From Rhodospirillales bacterium (GTDB lineage: Bacteria; Pseudomonadota; Alphaproteobacteria; Rhodospirillales; Thalassospiraceae): DNA of 64,000 bases. Below the pieces are notes generated by a model, which was not told the DNA's origin, ran no database searches, and saw only the letters and a list, made by a program, of their open reading frames with translations. Positions 37,363 to 46,505 of the stretch are shown here, piece after piece. The position numbers and the translations under genes were made by a program. The stretch's first letter is position 1, and each line of letters opens with the position of its first letter. The stretch lies in assembly GCA_019634165.1 (NCBI GenBank), contig JAHQVT010000007.1, forward strand, positions 248,001 to 312,000. The letters are read 5' to 3'.

Positions 37363-37764
37363 TTACACGCGGCCAAGGGCCGAAATGAACATTGATTTCT
37401 GTTTGGCATAAAGACGGGTCATGGTCTGATAATCGACTTGGTTTTCGTTCATCTTGACCATCTGTTCTTCAAGGATGACGGCGTTTTTGCCCGGCGCGAC
37501 TTCATAGTTCTTGCGCACTTCTTCGTCTTTGAAGTTCTGTGGTTTGTTCAGGCCCTGACTATGGCCCGGCGTGGTCGCCTGCATCGCAAGGATGAACTGG
37601 CGGTCGCGGCCGATATTCTTTGGGTCGAATTCTTTAAGGTCGTTGGCGCGGTAATTTGGCGTATCGGAGTTGGCAATATTCTGCGCGATGACTTCCTGGC
37701 GTTGGGTAAGCCAGTCCATCTTCTCTTTGAGATTGGCGAACATGCCAAGTTTGCCGATATCCAT
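37363..37764 (-). CDS. flgB: Flagellar proximal rod protein FlgB
   Basis: A 133-residue rod protein: LTQRQEVIAQNIANSDTPNYRA at the N-terminus and QTMTRLYAKQKSMFISALGR at the C-terminus are the FlgB pattern. First gene of flgBC-fliE; a sigma-54 element lies about 135 bases upstream. Confidence 0.97.
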   Translation of the reverse strand: MDIGKLGMFANLKEKMDWLTQRQEVIAQNIANSDTPNYRANDLKEFDPKNIGRDRQFILAMQATTPGHSQGLNKPQNFKDEEVRKNYEVAPGKNAVILEEQMVKMNENQVDYQTMTRLYAKQKSMFISALGRV

Positions 37765-37898
37765 TGCCTGCTCCTTGTCTGCGCTTTTTCGAGTATTGAT
37801 TGCGCGGGTAAAGCCGAAGTTAACGTCTGCGCCCTTGTTGGGCCGGGATCATTCGAACGGATGTTTTTGCCGTGTCGATTAATCCTGCCAAACAGAAA

Positions 37899-37914
37899 TG
37901 CATGAAGCGTGCCA
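37899..37914 (-). promoter_or_regulatory. Sigma-54 promoter of flgB
   Basis: TGGCACGCTTCATGCA on the minus strand; GG at 37913-37912 and GC at 37901-37900, 12 bases apart, matching the -24/-12 pattern. -12 reads ATGC rather than TTGC. Long leader to flgB. Confidence 0.7.
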
Positions 37915-38048
37915 AACGCGACAAAATCTTTGTTTCCCATCACATTTCACACAATTCACTGCGGGTACTAGACCCCACGTTTGAAAGCGGGCATATTGTG
38001 AGCGATCTGGTAAATTTTATTTGCCATCTATCGGAACCGGGACACTAC

Positions 38049-38327
38049 ATGCTCTATCTCACACGAAAAGTTGGCGACTCCGTTGTCATTGACGACAATA
38101 TCGAAGTCACCGTCGTTGAGGTCCGTGGCAAGACCGTAAAGCTTGGCTTCACTTTCCCCGAAGATGTTCAGGTTCTTCGACGTGAACTCTATGACCGCAT
38201 TCAGGAAGAAAACCGTTCTGCTGCTGTCAGCGAAGATATTATTCGTCATCTCGGGGGAACGGCCAGTCCGGCCAAGGACGCCAACGAAAAAGAACCTGAT
38301 GCCGGCGAGAATGCCGACAACAGTTGA
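38049..38327 (+). CDS. csrA: Carbon storage regulator CsrA
   Basis: RNA-binding regulator that usually represses flagellin or hook translation. The 92-residue product starts MLYLTRKVGDSVVIDDNI and contains the conserved core; residues past about 60 are a polar, acidic tail (ANEKEPDAGENADNS) longer than in E. coli. The frame is open far upstream but the CsrA start at 38049 is certain by homology. FliW, its usual protein antagonist, is encoded at 63,558. Confidence 0.95.
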   Translation: MLYLTRKVGDSVVIDDNIEVTVVEVRGKTVKLGFTFPEDVQVLRRELYDRIQEENRSAAVSEDIIRHLGGTASPAKDANEKEPDAGENADNS

Positions 38328-38340
38328 ATAATCAGGGCGA

Positions 38341-38358
38341 TGCCGGCAACAACCGGCA
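38341..38358 (+). repeat. TGCCGG inverted repeat downstream of csrA
   Basis: TGCCGG-CAACAA-CCGGCA, 14 bases past the csrA stop. No T-run follows, so it is not an obvious terminator. The arms resemble the CGGCA half-sites seen upstream of flgF, so it may be a flagellar-activator site or a short 3' stem. Confidence 0.45.
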
Positions 38359-38575
38359 GCCACCCTAAAACACAATGCTTGGCAACAAGCACGGGCATCT
38401 CCAGACAGGTAGCCGGGACATTGCCCCCCATATCGCTCTTACCTTCGTTTCTTCTTGTTTGAATTGCCCGACCTGAACTGGACCTGTGTCGACAACGATT
38501 TGTTGACCATCTTTGTTCTATGGTCGACGCTAAGTTAAGCAAGTCAGATACAAACGTCCTGAATTGAAGGGCCGT

Positions 38576-38992
38576 ATGAGCGGGAAAAAGCCCACTTATG
38601 ACATTACCGATACACCGGCAAGCAAGACGGACAATCTTGCCGCACCGGCCAGCCGCGAGCAAAAAGCGGTTGCACTTCGGTATGCGCATGGTCGGGACAA
38701 TGCCCCAACCCTAAGTGCAAAAGGCGAAGGCAGTGTTGCGGAACAGATATTGCAGGTTGCCTTTGCCAATGGAATACGGGTTCGTAAGGACACCGATCTG
38801 ACAGAAATTCTGATGGCTGTAGATGTTGAAAGCGAAATCCCGCTTGAAGCCTTTGCCGCCGTCGCAGAAATTTTAAACTATATATATCGGATCAACCGTA
38901 TTTACGGTGGTTCATCTCGCAGCCAAACCGAACCAGCCGATCAGGTCACGGCGGCAACAACAGTTGATCGAAACGCGGAAGGCCAATCATGA
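38576..38992 (+). CDS. FlhB C-terminal-domain-like protein
   Basis: A 138-residue protein matching only the cytoplasmic part of FlhB after the NPTH cleavage point: VALRYAHGRDNAPTL, then the helix and AVAEILNYIYRINRIYG. It has no membrane segment and no NPTH. Proteins of this type in other bacteria can replace or modulate the FlhB C-terminal fragment. It overlaps the next gene by four bases (ATGA) and precedes fliO-fliP. Confidence 0.9.
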   Translation: MSGKKPTYDITDTPASKTDNLAAPASREQKAVALRYAHGRDNAPTLSAKGEGSVAEQILQVAFANGIRVRKDTDLTEILMAVDVESEIPLEAFAAVAEILNYIYRINRIYGGSSRSQTEPADQVTAATTVDRNAEGQS

Positions 38993-39324
38993 GCCCTGAA
39001 CAATTCAAGCCCGATCAGTTCAAGAAAGACCTTAAACGTGTTCTGTCTTTGATAAGAACCGGTCAGCGTTATCTTGACGACGGCAAGGTTGTAGAACTTT
39101 CTGCCCTTGAAAGCCGTATTTCCGATCTGTGTGACCAAGCCCGCGCAATGCCGCCAGAGCAACGCCGGGACGCCGCACCGCTTTTGGCTGCATTGACCGA
39201 CGAACTTGGTCAGCTCGAAGCCAACATGCAGCAGGAGCATTCTGATATTCAGCGTCAGCTACGTGGGATCAGCAACACAACTCAGGCAACCAATGCCTAT
39301 GCGCAGGCCGCCCGGACCAAATAG
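38989..39324 (+). CDS. Small helical protein in the fliO-fliP operon
   Basis: A 111-residue all-helical, hydrophilic protein (LKRVLSLIRTGQRYLDDGKVVE, LLAALTDELGQLEANMQQEHSDIQRQL) without a recognised family. Size, charge and position suggest an export chaperone of FlgN/FliT style, but this is inference only. Overlaps the FlhB-like gene by four bases. Confidence 0.75.
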   Translation: MSPEQFKPDQFKKDLKRVLSLIRTGQRYLDDGKVVELSALESRISDLCDQARAMPPEQRRDAAPLLAALTDELGQLEANMQQEHSDIQRQLRGISNTTQATNAYAQAARTK

Positions 39325-39498
39325 GCGCGATATCGCTCAAAGCGCTGATTTTCAAGAAATCACTGAAGGGTGTTTCCGAGATGTCAGCTTGCCTGCTGAT
39401 CTGTGCCGCGCTAAACAGAAATACCGATGGCGAACACAAAACGATGACAACCAATTAGCAGACAATTGTCGCGGGTTGTTCACGGGGAACCTTACCTG

Positions 39499-39900
39499 AT
39501 GGAACTAAGTGCCTATTACCGGTTTGTTGCAGCCCTGATCTTCGTGTTGGGGATTATTGGCGTATTTGCCTTGGTCGCGCGGCGTATCATTCCCGGCGCA
39601 CGCAACATCAATCGCCGGGGCATCAAACGCCGCCTGTCCGTGGTTGAAGTCGTTCCTGTCGATACCAAAAGACGTCTGGTGTTGCTTAAACGCGATGACA
39701 CAGAACATCTTGTGATGCTTGGCCCGCAAGGCGACACCGTGATAGAGCGCAATATCGGCACGCATTTTTCAGACTTGCTGGAACCAAGTGCGGAATCTGA
39801 CGGCACGACAAACACCCAGACCGACGTCATCGGTCAAACCAGCAATACGCCTTCGAGCGCGCCTAGCTTGGATATCAACGACAGGAAAAACCCTGCATGA
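39499..39900 (+). CDS. fliO: Flagellar protein FliO
   Basis: A 133-residue protein with one membrane segment (about 8-26), then basic NRRGIKRRLSVVEVVPVDTKRRLVLLKRD, the FliO core that assists assembly of FliP. The tail is variable. Its stop overlaps fliP by four bases. The start at 39499 (MELSAYYRF) is preferred over the longer frame. Confidence 0.93.
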   Translation: MELSAYYRFVAALIFVLGIIGVFALVARRIIPGARNINRRGIKRRLSVVEVVPVDTKRRLVLLKRDDTEHLVMLGPQGDTVIERNIGTHFSDLLEPSAESDGTTNTQTDVIGQTSNTPSSAPSLDINDRKNPA

Positions 39901-40715
39901 GCCGCCTTGAGAACCCAATGCACGCTTCCCGACAAAAGGAAGTGACCAAAACCGGGTGGCGCGCACCGCGCTGGCTCACACTCTGTGCCATCTGGTCGTT
40001 GTTCCCGATGATTGCCCTGATGGCCGGTGGTGACACTGTGCAGGCCCAAACATTTAATTTCGATCTGGGTGATGGCCCCGGTGTTACGTCGTCTGGTCGA
40101 TTGATACAGCTGATTGGCCTGATTACGGTCTTAAGTATCGCGCCAGCCATCTTAATGATGGTGACGTCCTTTACCCGGATCATCGTTGTTCTAAGCTTGC
40201 TGCGAACGGCCCTTGGTATTCAGCAATCCCCGCCAAACCAAGTCTTGATCAGTCTGGCGATGTTCCTGACATTGTTCATCATGATGCCGACGCTTGAACG
40301 CGTTTGGGACGAAGGTCTTGAGCCGATGATTAACGGCAATATTGATGAATTCGAGGGATTTGAACGTTCTGTCCGTCCGGTCCATGATTTCATGATGACC
40401 CAAGTCCGCGAACGCGACCTTCAATTATTCGTCAATTTGGCCGGTGTTGAAGTCACGACCCCCGAAACCATTCCGTTACGCTCGCTAATTCCGGCCTTTA
40501 TGATCAGTGAATTGCGCCGTGCGTTTGAAATCGGCTTCTTACTGTTTATTCCGTTCCTGATCATTGACATGGTTGTTGCCAGTATCCTGATGTCGATGGG
40601 CATGATGATGCTGCCGCCAGTCATTATCTCCCTACCGTTCAAGCTGATCTTCTTTGTCATGGTGGATGGCTGGTATCTGATTGCAGGATCGCTGGTCGAA
40701 AGTTTCGGGCGTTAG
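39897..40715 (+). CDS. fliP: Flagellar export protein FliP
   Basis: A 272-residue export gate subunit with an N-terminal signal-like region, then TSFTRIIVVLSLLRTALGIQQSPPNQVLI, the FliP signature, and FVMVDGWYLIAGSLVESF at the end. Start overlaps fliO; a strong terminator follows. Confidence 0.97.
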   Translation: MSRLENPMHASRQKEVTKTGWRAPRWLTLCAIWSLFPMIALMAGGDTVQAQTFNFDLGDGPGVTSSGRLIQLIGLITVLSIAPAILMMVTSFTRIIVVLSLLRTALGIQQSPPNQVLISLAMFLTLFIMMPTLERVWDEGLEPMINGNIDEFEGFERSVRPVHDFMMTQVRERDLQLFVNLAGVEVTTPETIPLRSLIPAFMISELRRAFEIGFLLFIPFLIIDMVVASILMSMGMMMLPPVIISLPFKLIFFVMVDGWYLIAGSLVESFGR

Positions 40716-40740
40716 CGAGCGCGTTGCGCCATTACAATCA

Positions 40741-40786
40741 CACATAAAAAATGCCGCCAGCATTTGCTTGGCGGCTTTTTTATGTG
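40741..40786. terminator. Strong bidirectional terminator after fliP
   Basis: CACATAAAAAA and TTTTTTATGTG flank GCCGCCA/TGGCGGC arms with a 9-base loop, an extended hairpin between convergent fliP and the Sel1 gene. Confidence 0.9.
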
Positions 40787-40842
40787 GCGACAGTCAAACC
40801 TTACGACCGGAACCTTATAATCTCAATCTTATGACCCCAGTC

Positions 40843-42165
40843 TTAAGACCGGCGATGCCCGACATTTAGAACACCCTGTTCCAGCGGCTTTAAGCCAAAA
40901 CTGCCACGGCGCGGGCCCGGATGTTCAGAAACATATTTCTCGGCCTCTTGGCGTTCGCTTTCGGTCATGCGGGCAAGAATAGCCCCCATTTCGCGCTGCG
41001 CCTGACTGCCCTCTGCCGGTGCGGACATCCGCAGCCAGTAATAAGCAAGAATATTGTTTTGGTCGACACCGCTGCCAATCGCATAAAGCCGCCCAAGGGC
41101 TGCTTGGCCGTTGGCCGACCCTTTTCGCGCTGCCCGCTCATACCAGGTTGCTGCACGCAGCATATCCACCGGCACGCCAAGTCCATGTTCGTACATCACA
41201 CCAATAAGGTGATAGCCACCCGGATGCCCCAATTCGGCAAGATCCATGGCCAAATCAAGCGCGCTGGCATAATCAGGTTCGCGATGAGGCACACCAAAGA
41301 TCAGGATTTGGGTCATCTGGTATTTGGCCGATGCATCCCCCTGATCACAGGCATGGGTCAACATCGTCCAACCGCGATTAAACAGTTTCAGGTCAGATGA
41401 ATGGCTGAAATACATCGCAAGGTTGGCTTGGGCATATGCATCCCCCTCGCTTGCAGCGAGTTCAAACCAACTAATACTTTCGGCAATATTGCGCTCTGCG
41501 CCAAGGCCCACGCCAAGCGCATAGCCAAGGGCGGATGCGGCCTCGACACTTCCGGCACGCGCAGCACGCATGTTGTATTCAAATGACTTGGCCGGGTCCC
41601 GGCTTACCCCGCGCCCTTCAAGATAAAGATAAGCAAGAACACTTGCCGCAGACGGATCATTTAGCTCGCTTGCGCGCTCAAAATACTCGACCGCCTTTTC
41701 GTCATCTTGGGGAACACCCCAACCGTTCAAATAACAGACGCCAAGGTTATAAAGGGCTGCGACAGAACCGAACTCGATCGCTTCCTCGAACCAATGGGCC
41801 GCAGTCTGAGCATTTTCCTGAACACCAAGTCCTTTGGCATACAGGTAACCAAGATTGTTCGCTGAAATCGACCCGCCAGAAGATGCTTCGTCGTGGAACC
41901 AATAGGCGGCTTCACGGTACCATTGCTGGCCTTCGCCAAGATCCTCGGAAACGCCGAGTCCCTTGCTGCGCATGTACCCATAGCAAACAGCAGCAAATGC
42001 GCGGCTTTGGCGGTGAATTTGGTCTAAAATGCGCCGGGTCGCGGACTCATCACGCGGCATCCCGTCGCCGTCAAAATGCTTTTGGGCAAGTGAAAGCTGC
42101 GCGAAAATGTCTTTTTCGACATTCGCTTCATCGTAATAGACCATTTTAAGTGCACGATCCATCAC
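40843..42165 (-). CDS. Sel1-like repeat protein
   Basis: A 440-residue protein built of Sel1-type helical repeats (LGYLYAKGLGVQENAQTAAHWFEEA, LGVCYLNGWGVPQDDEKAVEYF, and several more) from about residue 25 to 400, no signal peptide. Such repeats bind proteins. It lies at the end of the motility run on the same strand, separated by 96 bases from the AMIN/TPR gene. Possible motor or polarity role is inference. Confidence 0.85.
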   Translation of the reverse strand: MMDRALKMVYYDEANVEKDIFAQLSLAQKHFDGDGMPRDESATRRILDQIHRQSRAFAAVCYGYMRSKGLGVSEDLGEGQQWYREAAYWFHDEASSGGSISANNLGYLYAKGLGVQENAQTAAHWFEEAIEFGSVAALYNLGVCYLNGWGVPQDDEKAVEYFERASELNDPSAASVLAYLYLEGRGVSRDPAKSFEYNMRAARAGSVEAASALGYALGVGLGAERNIAESISWFELAASEGDAYAQANLAMYFSHSSDLKLFNRGWTMLTHACDQGDASAKYQMTQILIFGVPHREPDYASALDLAMDLAELGHPGGYHLIGVMYEHGLGVPVDMLRAATWYERAARKGSANGQAALGRLYAIGSGVDQNNILAYYWLRMSAPAEGSQAQREMGAILARMTESERQEAEKYVSEHPGPRRGSFGLKPLEQGVLNVGHRRS

Positions 42166-42261
42166 AGCACTAAACCCATCAACCCGTTCTTAAACCAAGA
42201 CAAATCGGTCGCGCCCCACTTTTTCTAAGCGAAGCTAACTCCACGATAAATTTATTGAACG

Positions 42262-45200
42262 TTAATTTATAGCACTAAGTTGGGATTTTTCCAACTGATC
42301 GCGATAGGTCGCAAGGAAGCCCTGAAAGCTTTCAACTTCATCAACTTTATCGGCAAGGGTGCGATAGTCTATCAGGCCTTGTGTTGGCGAAGACGTAATC
42401 AGGCTAAATGCCTGTGCATACGGGGTCTGAGACATACCCTCGCCATAACGGCGCTTAAGCATATTAAGGGTTCTTTCCTGACCTGCCATCGCCAGATTGA
42501 CCGCCCAATTCAGAAGATAACGCCCACGTTCGTCTGAAATACCTTCAACCGCGCTTTTCGGATCATCGCCAACCAGACGCTGGAACGTTTCGGCAGCCGA
42601 CAGGTAATCTCGATCATCACGATAATAGTCGACACGCAACAGTTCCGCATTCCGCGAGAAATCACCCTCAAGTGATGCAATTGCTTCGGCCCCGCGATCG
42701 GTATCAAGCAGCGCGCGCGCCTTAAGATGCCGCCTTTGAGTGGTTAGTTCCTCTGACAATCCCGGTTCTTCGGTTTCATCAATCACCCGAATGGTTTCTT
42801 CAGGCTTGCCATCAAGCAGATAAACCAAGCCAAGTCGCGCACCAACGCGGGATTTTTCAACACCAGAAAGACGGAAGTTAACCTGATGTTCCAAAAGTTC
42901 TTCTGCGCGTTCAAACAGTTCCACACTGACCATGCGATCGGCTAGACGGCGGATCAATTCATCGCCCTTTTCGCCCGCCGGTGTGAGTTCACGGAATTCG
43001 TCATACAGCGCAACGGCCTTAATAGCCGAGATATTGTTGATGTCATCGCCAAGATACAGGTTCTCGAACGTTTCATGCATCATGTCGGTTGCTTCGGCTG
43101 CTACTGGCTTATTCGGGAAGAATATTGCAGCCTGCCGCAAGGTATTCAAACCTTCGCGGAAATCTTTATTCTCGATCTGCAACTCGCCAATCCGTTTGAG
43201 CAACGCCATTTCAAAGGCATCACCACGCCAAGCAAAGCGCAATTTTTGCAGTTGCTCGATCGCGTCCTCAACCGTAAGGCGCTGCAAGCGCATCAGAAGT
43301 TCTGTCCGATCAAATATCGCGTGTGCACGGGCTTTGCGGTTGTCGCCATCTGCAACCTGATCCCATGTCGCGACCGCTTGTTCCAATTCACCGGCTTCTT
43401 CTTCGAAGATACCTTTAAGATACTGAATATCCATGACCTTGCTTTCGGCCAGACCACTGGTCACCAGCATCTTTTCAATCAAATCCATACCCGCTTCGGG
43501 GTTGCCAACAATCAGCGCCTGCTCTGTCGCAAGCGGCCCAATGCGGCCCAGAAGTTCCGGCGGATAAAAATCAAGAATATGAACGCTTTCCAGCAGGTCA
43601 CGCGCGCCCTCATTGGGGCGCCCGCGTGCCGCCAATGTGACCGCACGCCAAAGTTTCATTTCCGGAATGGCCTGCAGACGTTCATCTTCGAGCAGGCGCT
43701 CGGCTTCTGCATAGTCCCGATCAAGAAACTTCACTGCTGCCTTCAATGCACGGAATTGAAGTTTTTGCGCAATTAGCGGGTCATCATCTTCCATTGCGGA
43801 AACAACAGCATTTGCTTCTGGACCCAAGCCGTTCGCCAAATAATATTGGGCAAGACCAAGGCGCGCCTTGTTGCGGTGCTCGTCGCCACTTTCAGCGACC
43901 TTCAAACGTAGCTTCCGAATGGCCTTGTTAAAGTTATCAAGCCCACCTTGACGCCAGTCATCAAGTTCAAAGATCAAACCTTCCCGACCGTCCCCAGTAC
44001 TTGCCCGCACCCCTGTCGCAGACGCCAATAGGCGCGCCCCTTCGGGCGAGATATTAAGACCATCTTCTGCGGTAACAATCACGGCTTGCCCATCGTCACG
44101 ATCAGCAACCTGAACACTTTCATTCATTGGTGCCACGACAACACCTTGGACGGAAGGCAGTACTTCAAATTCAGGATAGCGAAGGGCAACTTCAATGCCG
44201 TAACCAGATTGCGTAGTTGTTACGACGCGCAAGGTATCGCCAACTTCCGGGTCATCAACCGGAATGATTGGACCAACCTCTGCAAGCGGAACAATCAGGC
44301 GGGCACGGGTTTGGTCATCAAGCTCGATGGATGGGCCAAGCTTTTCTATTGGTTGCATCACACCTTGCTGGAACGTCACCCGCCAATCGCCGGCACTGGT
44401 GTTGGTTGTGTATAATCCAACCCCTTCGGGGATCGTCATCCGCAACACGGTCGCATATGGGCTATCAATCTGTTCAATAACCCCGATGATCTGGGCGGCT
44501 TCCTGCCGCACTGTATCCAGATCAAGGGCCGCGCGCACATCAAAGGCCATCCAAAGGAACCCGGCACGCGACCAAACCGCCGCCCCGCCCGGCTGCCCAA
44601 ACGGGAAACCAAGCGAAAGTTCCGTCGCGGTTTGATCAACGGTTACCTGAAGATCACCGACATCAATACGTTCGGCTGTGGCAGCATCACCATTTTCGGT
44701 CGCAGCGCTGCTCGCCTCGGCGGCGTCTTGTGCCATTGCCTCGGGCGAATTTGGGTCAAGGTTTGCATTAGCGGTTTCTTGCCCGCCATTTGCATTGTCA
44801 GCCTGTTGCGTGTCAGGTGAAGGTACCGCTGCAGGCGCAGGTGGTGCACTTGGCGTCGCAGGTGCAGAAACGCCGTTCGATGAGGTTTGTCTATCTGGTG
44901 TCGTTGTTGGGCGTGTTCCGGCACTTGAAGTTGCCGGGGCACGTTGCGCCCCCATAATATCAACCACCACCTTATTTCCTGACCGGAAATGGCGAAGCGA
45001 TCGTGCAGGTGTTGTTTCAATCACCACATCTAGCGGACGTGTCTCACCCTGCCGAATACGCACACCTTCTGGCAGACGCCGCGAAATTCCGGCGGCATCA
45101 ATGCGTGCAGGCGCCTCAAATGCGATTGTTTGCGATCCTTGTTCCCCCTCAATCGCATAATCGGTGCGGTTGGGCCAATCAAAGACCAGCCGATAGAAAG

Positions 45201-45774
45201 TCGGATGACGCCCCACCCGTACATCAAGAGTCGCAAGCTGCTGGGCAGGGTTTTCGGTTGCGATGACTTCAACCGGACTGGTTGGTGCCGGTGTGATTTG
45301 CGGCGTTTGATTTGCTTGTTCAACGGCTGGTGCGGCAGCAGGTGCAGGCGTTGGTGCTGGGGCCGGAGGTGTTGGCTGTGGCTTATCAAGGATATCAAGC
45401 ACCACGTTGCTGCCAACATTAAAGGCACGCACTTCGTAGTCATCACTTAAGACAAAGGCGACCGTCTGCCCGTCCGGGTCAAAAAAACCATCTGAAATAT
45501 ATTTGGAAACAGGGGCAAGCACGCCGCGCAACGAGGCAACAAGCGGCTGATCAAAACGCACGACAAGCTGATCGCCGATAATCTCGGCGTTGTAATTGAC
45601 CGGCTTGCTCCATTGCAGAACAATTCGTCCATAGCCGCTATGCAGCCCCGAGCGGATGATGACTGGATCCACCACTTGGGCTATTGCTGGGCGCATTCCG
45701 CTGTAAGGCAAAAAAATTGCCGTGGTGGCTGCAATAACAACCGCCAGCAGGACGCGCACGGCAAGTTTCGCCAT
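42262..45774 (-). CDS. Large periplasmic AMIN-like/TPR protein
   Basis: A 1170-residue protein with a signal peptide (about 1-33, ending PAIAQ). Residues about 37-131 and 183-275 are two copies of an AMIN-like beta domain, both with R.G.H..YxRxVxxW at the start and RxFxxGxxVVxDI at the end, joined by Pro/Ala-rich linkers (132-180 and 276-370). A third related region lies around 370-480. The C-terminal half (about 620-1150) is TPR-like. AMIN domains bind cell-wall material, so this is likely a wall-associated scaffold. It begins two bases after the second MotB-like gene, suggesting coupled production with the stator proteins; MotC of rhizobia is a functional parallel, without clear homology. 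Confidence 0.85.
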   Translation of the reverse strand: MAKLAVRVLLAVVIAATTAIFLPYSGMRPAIAQVVDPVIIRSGLHSGYGRIVLQWSKPVNYNAEIIGDQLVVRFDQPLVASLRGVLAPVSKYISDGFFDPDGQTVAFVLSDDYEVRAFNVGSNVVLDILDKPQPTPPAPAPTPAPAAAPAVEQANQTPQITPAPTSPVEVIATENPAQQLATLDVRVGRHPTFYRLVFDWPNRTDYAIEGEQGSQTIAFEAPARIDAAGISRRLPEGVRIRQGETRPLDVVIETTPARSLRHFRSGNKVVVDIMGAQRAPATSSAGTRPTTTPDRQTSSNGVSAPATPSAPPAPAAVPSPDTQQADNANGGQETANANLDPNSPEAMAQDAAEASSAATENGDAATAERIDVGDLQVTVDQTATELSLGFPFGQPGGAAVWSRAGFLWMAFDVRAALDLDTVRQEAAQIIGVIEQIDSPYATVLRMTIPEGVGLYTTNTSAGDWRVTFQQGVMQPIEKLGPSIELDDQTRARLIVPLAEVGPIIPVDDPEVGDTLRVVTTTQSGYGIEVALRYPEFEVLPSVQGVVVAPMNESVQVADRDDGQAVIVTAEDGLNISPEGARLLASATGVRASTGDGREGLIFELDDWRQGGLDNFNKAIRKLRLKVAESGDEHRNKARLGLAQYYLANGLGPEANAVVSAMEDDDPLIAQKLQFRALKAAVKFLDRDYAEAERLLEDERLQAIPEMKLWRAVTLAARGRPNEGARDLLESVHILDFYPPELLGRIGPLATEQALIVGNPEAGMDLIEKMLVTSGLAESKVMDIQYLKGIFEEEAGELEQAVATWDQVADGDNRKARAHAIFDRTELLMRLQRLTVEDAIEQLQKLRFAWRGDAFEMALLKRIGELQIENKDFREGLNTLRQAAIFFPNKPVAAEATDMMHETFENLYLGDDINNISAIKAVALYDEFRELTPAGEKGDELIRRLADRMVSVELFERAEELLEHQVNFRLSGVEKSRVGARLGLVYLLDGKPEETIRVIDETEEPGLSEELTTQRRHLKARALLDTDRGAEAIASLEGDFSRNAELLRVDYYRDDRDYLSAAETFQRLVGDDPKSAVEGISDERGRYLLNWAVNLAMAGQERTLNMLKRRYGEGMSQTPYAQAFSLITSSPTQGLIDYRTLADKVDEVESFQGFLATYRDQLEKSQLSAIN

Positions 45775-45776
45775 AC

Positions 45777-46505
45777 TTACGTGCCTCCGATCCCACTTCC
45801 CCCATGAGGTTCGATAACAATATCGACACGGCGCGCCATTGAAAAACGCGCCTCCTCATCTAGCAACTTAGGAAGCTGGTCGTATCTTGATGCAGCAAAT
45901 CCGTAAATATTTATGTAATCTGTATAACCTGATTTTTTTAACTCGTTGGCAACAGCACCGGCACGGGCCAAAGAAAGTTCCCAGTTCGATGCATATTTAC
46001 CACGACCACTCAGCGGTCTTGGGTCCGTATGGCCCTGCACACCTATGCGGTTACCGATATTTCTAAGCACACCACCCAACACGAACAAGGCCTGCTGTGC
46101 CTGTGTGGTCATGTCCGAGCTGCCCGCAACAAATAAAATATCGCCTGGCAACGAAATCACCAGTTTATCAGCGTCGCGCGACATACGTGCGTCACCCAAA
46201 ACCGGATTATCATCAATTGCATCATCAATCACCGCACTGAGATAATCCAAGTTCATCGCAGGTTTACGATAAACACGTGGAATATTCAGACTGGCCATTG
46301 GCTCGTCGTTTTCTTCCTTCGGTGCAGGCTTGATGCTTTGTGACAGTGAATCAACAACTTCGTCCCAACGGTCAACCTTGACCTTGGACATCGCAAACAG
46401 CATCACAAAGAATGTCAGCAACAGCGAAATCAGATCGGCAAGGCTCAGCATCCAGACAGGTGGTCCGGTTGGACCATCGTCTTTTTTAAATTCTTCTTCT
46501 GCCAT
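45777..46505 (-). CDS. MotB-like stator protein (aspartate present)
   Basis: A 242-residue protein with one membrane helix bearing the stator signature LADLISLLLTFFVMLFAMS, in which D24 is the proton-carrying residue of MotB, and a C-terminal OmpA-like peptidoglycan-binding domain (VQGHTDPRP, SNWELSLARAGAV). The ATG at 46505 overlaps the stop of the preceding gene (TGATG). No motA is in the window, so its channel partner is encoded elsewhere. Named MotB-like because motB itself may be a different gene. Confidence 0.9.
   Translation of the reverse strand: MAEEEFKKDDGPTGPPVWMLSLADLISLLLTFFVMLFAMSKVKVDRWDEVVDSLSQSIKPAPKEENDEPMASLNIPRVYRKPAMNLDYLSAVIDDAIDDNPVLGDARMSRDADKLVISLPGDILFVAGSSDMTTQAQQALFVLGGVLRNIGNRIGVQGHTDPRPLSGRGKYASNWELSLARAGAVANELKKSGYTDYINIYGFAASRYDQLPKLLDEEARFSMARRVDIVIEPHGGSGIGGT

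Noticed and set aside
37438-37905. 155-codon plus-strand frame opposite flgB
   Set aside because: Antisense shadow of flgB; composition reflects the opposite strand's codons.
40843-42165. Repeat-like DNA pattern
   Set aside because: It reflects the Sel1 protein repeats, not a DNA repeat or CRISPR.
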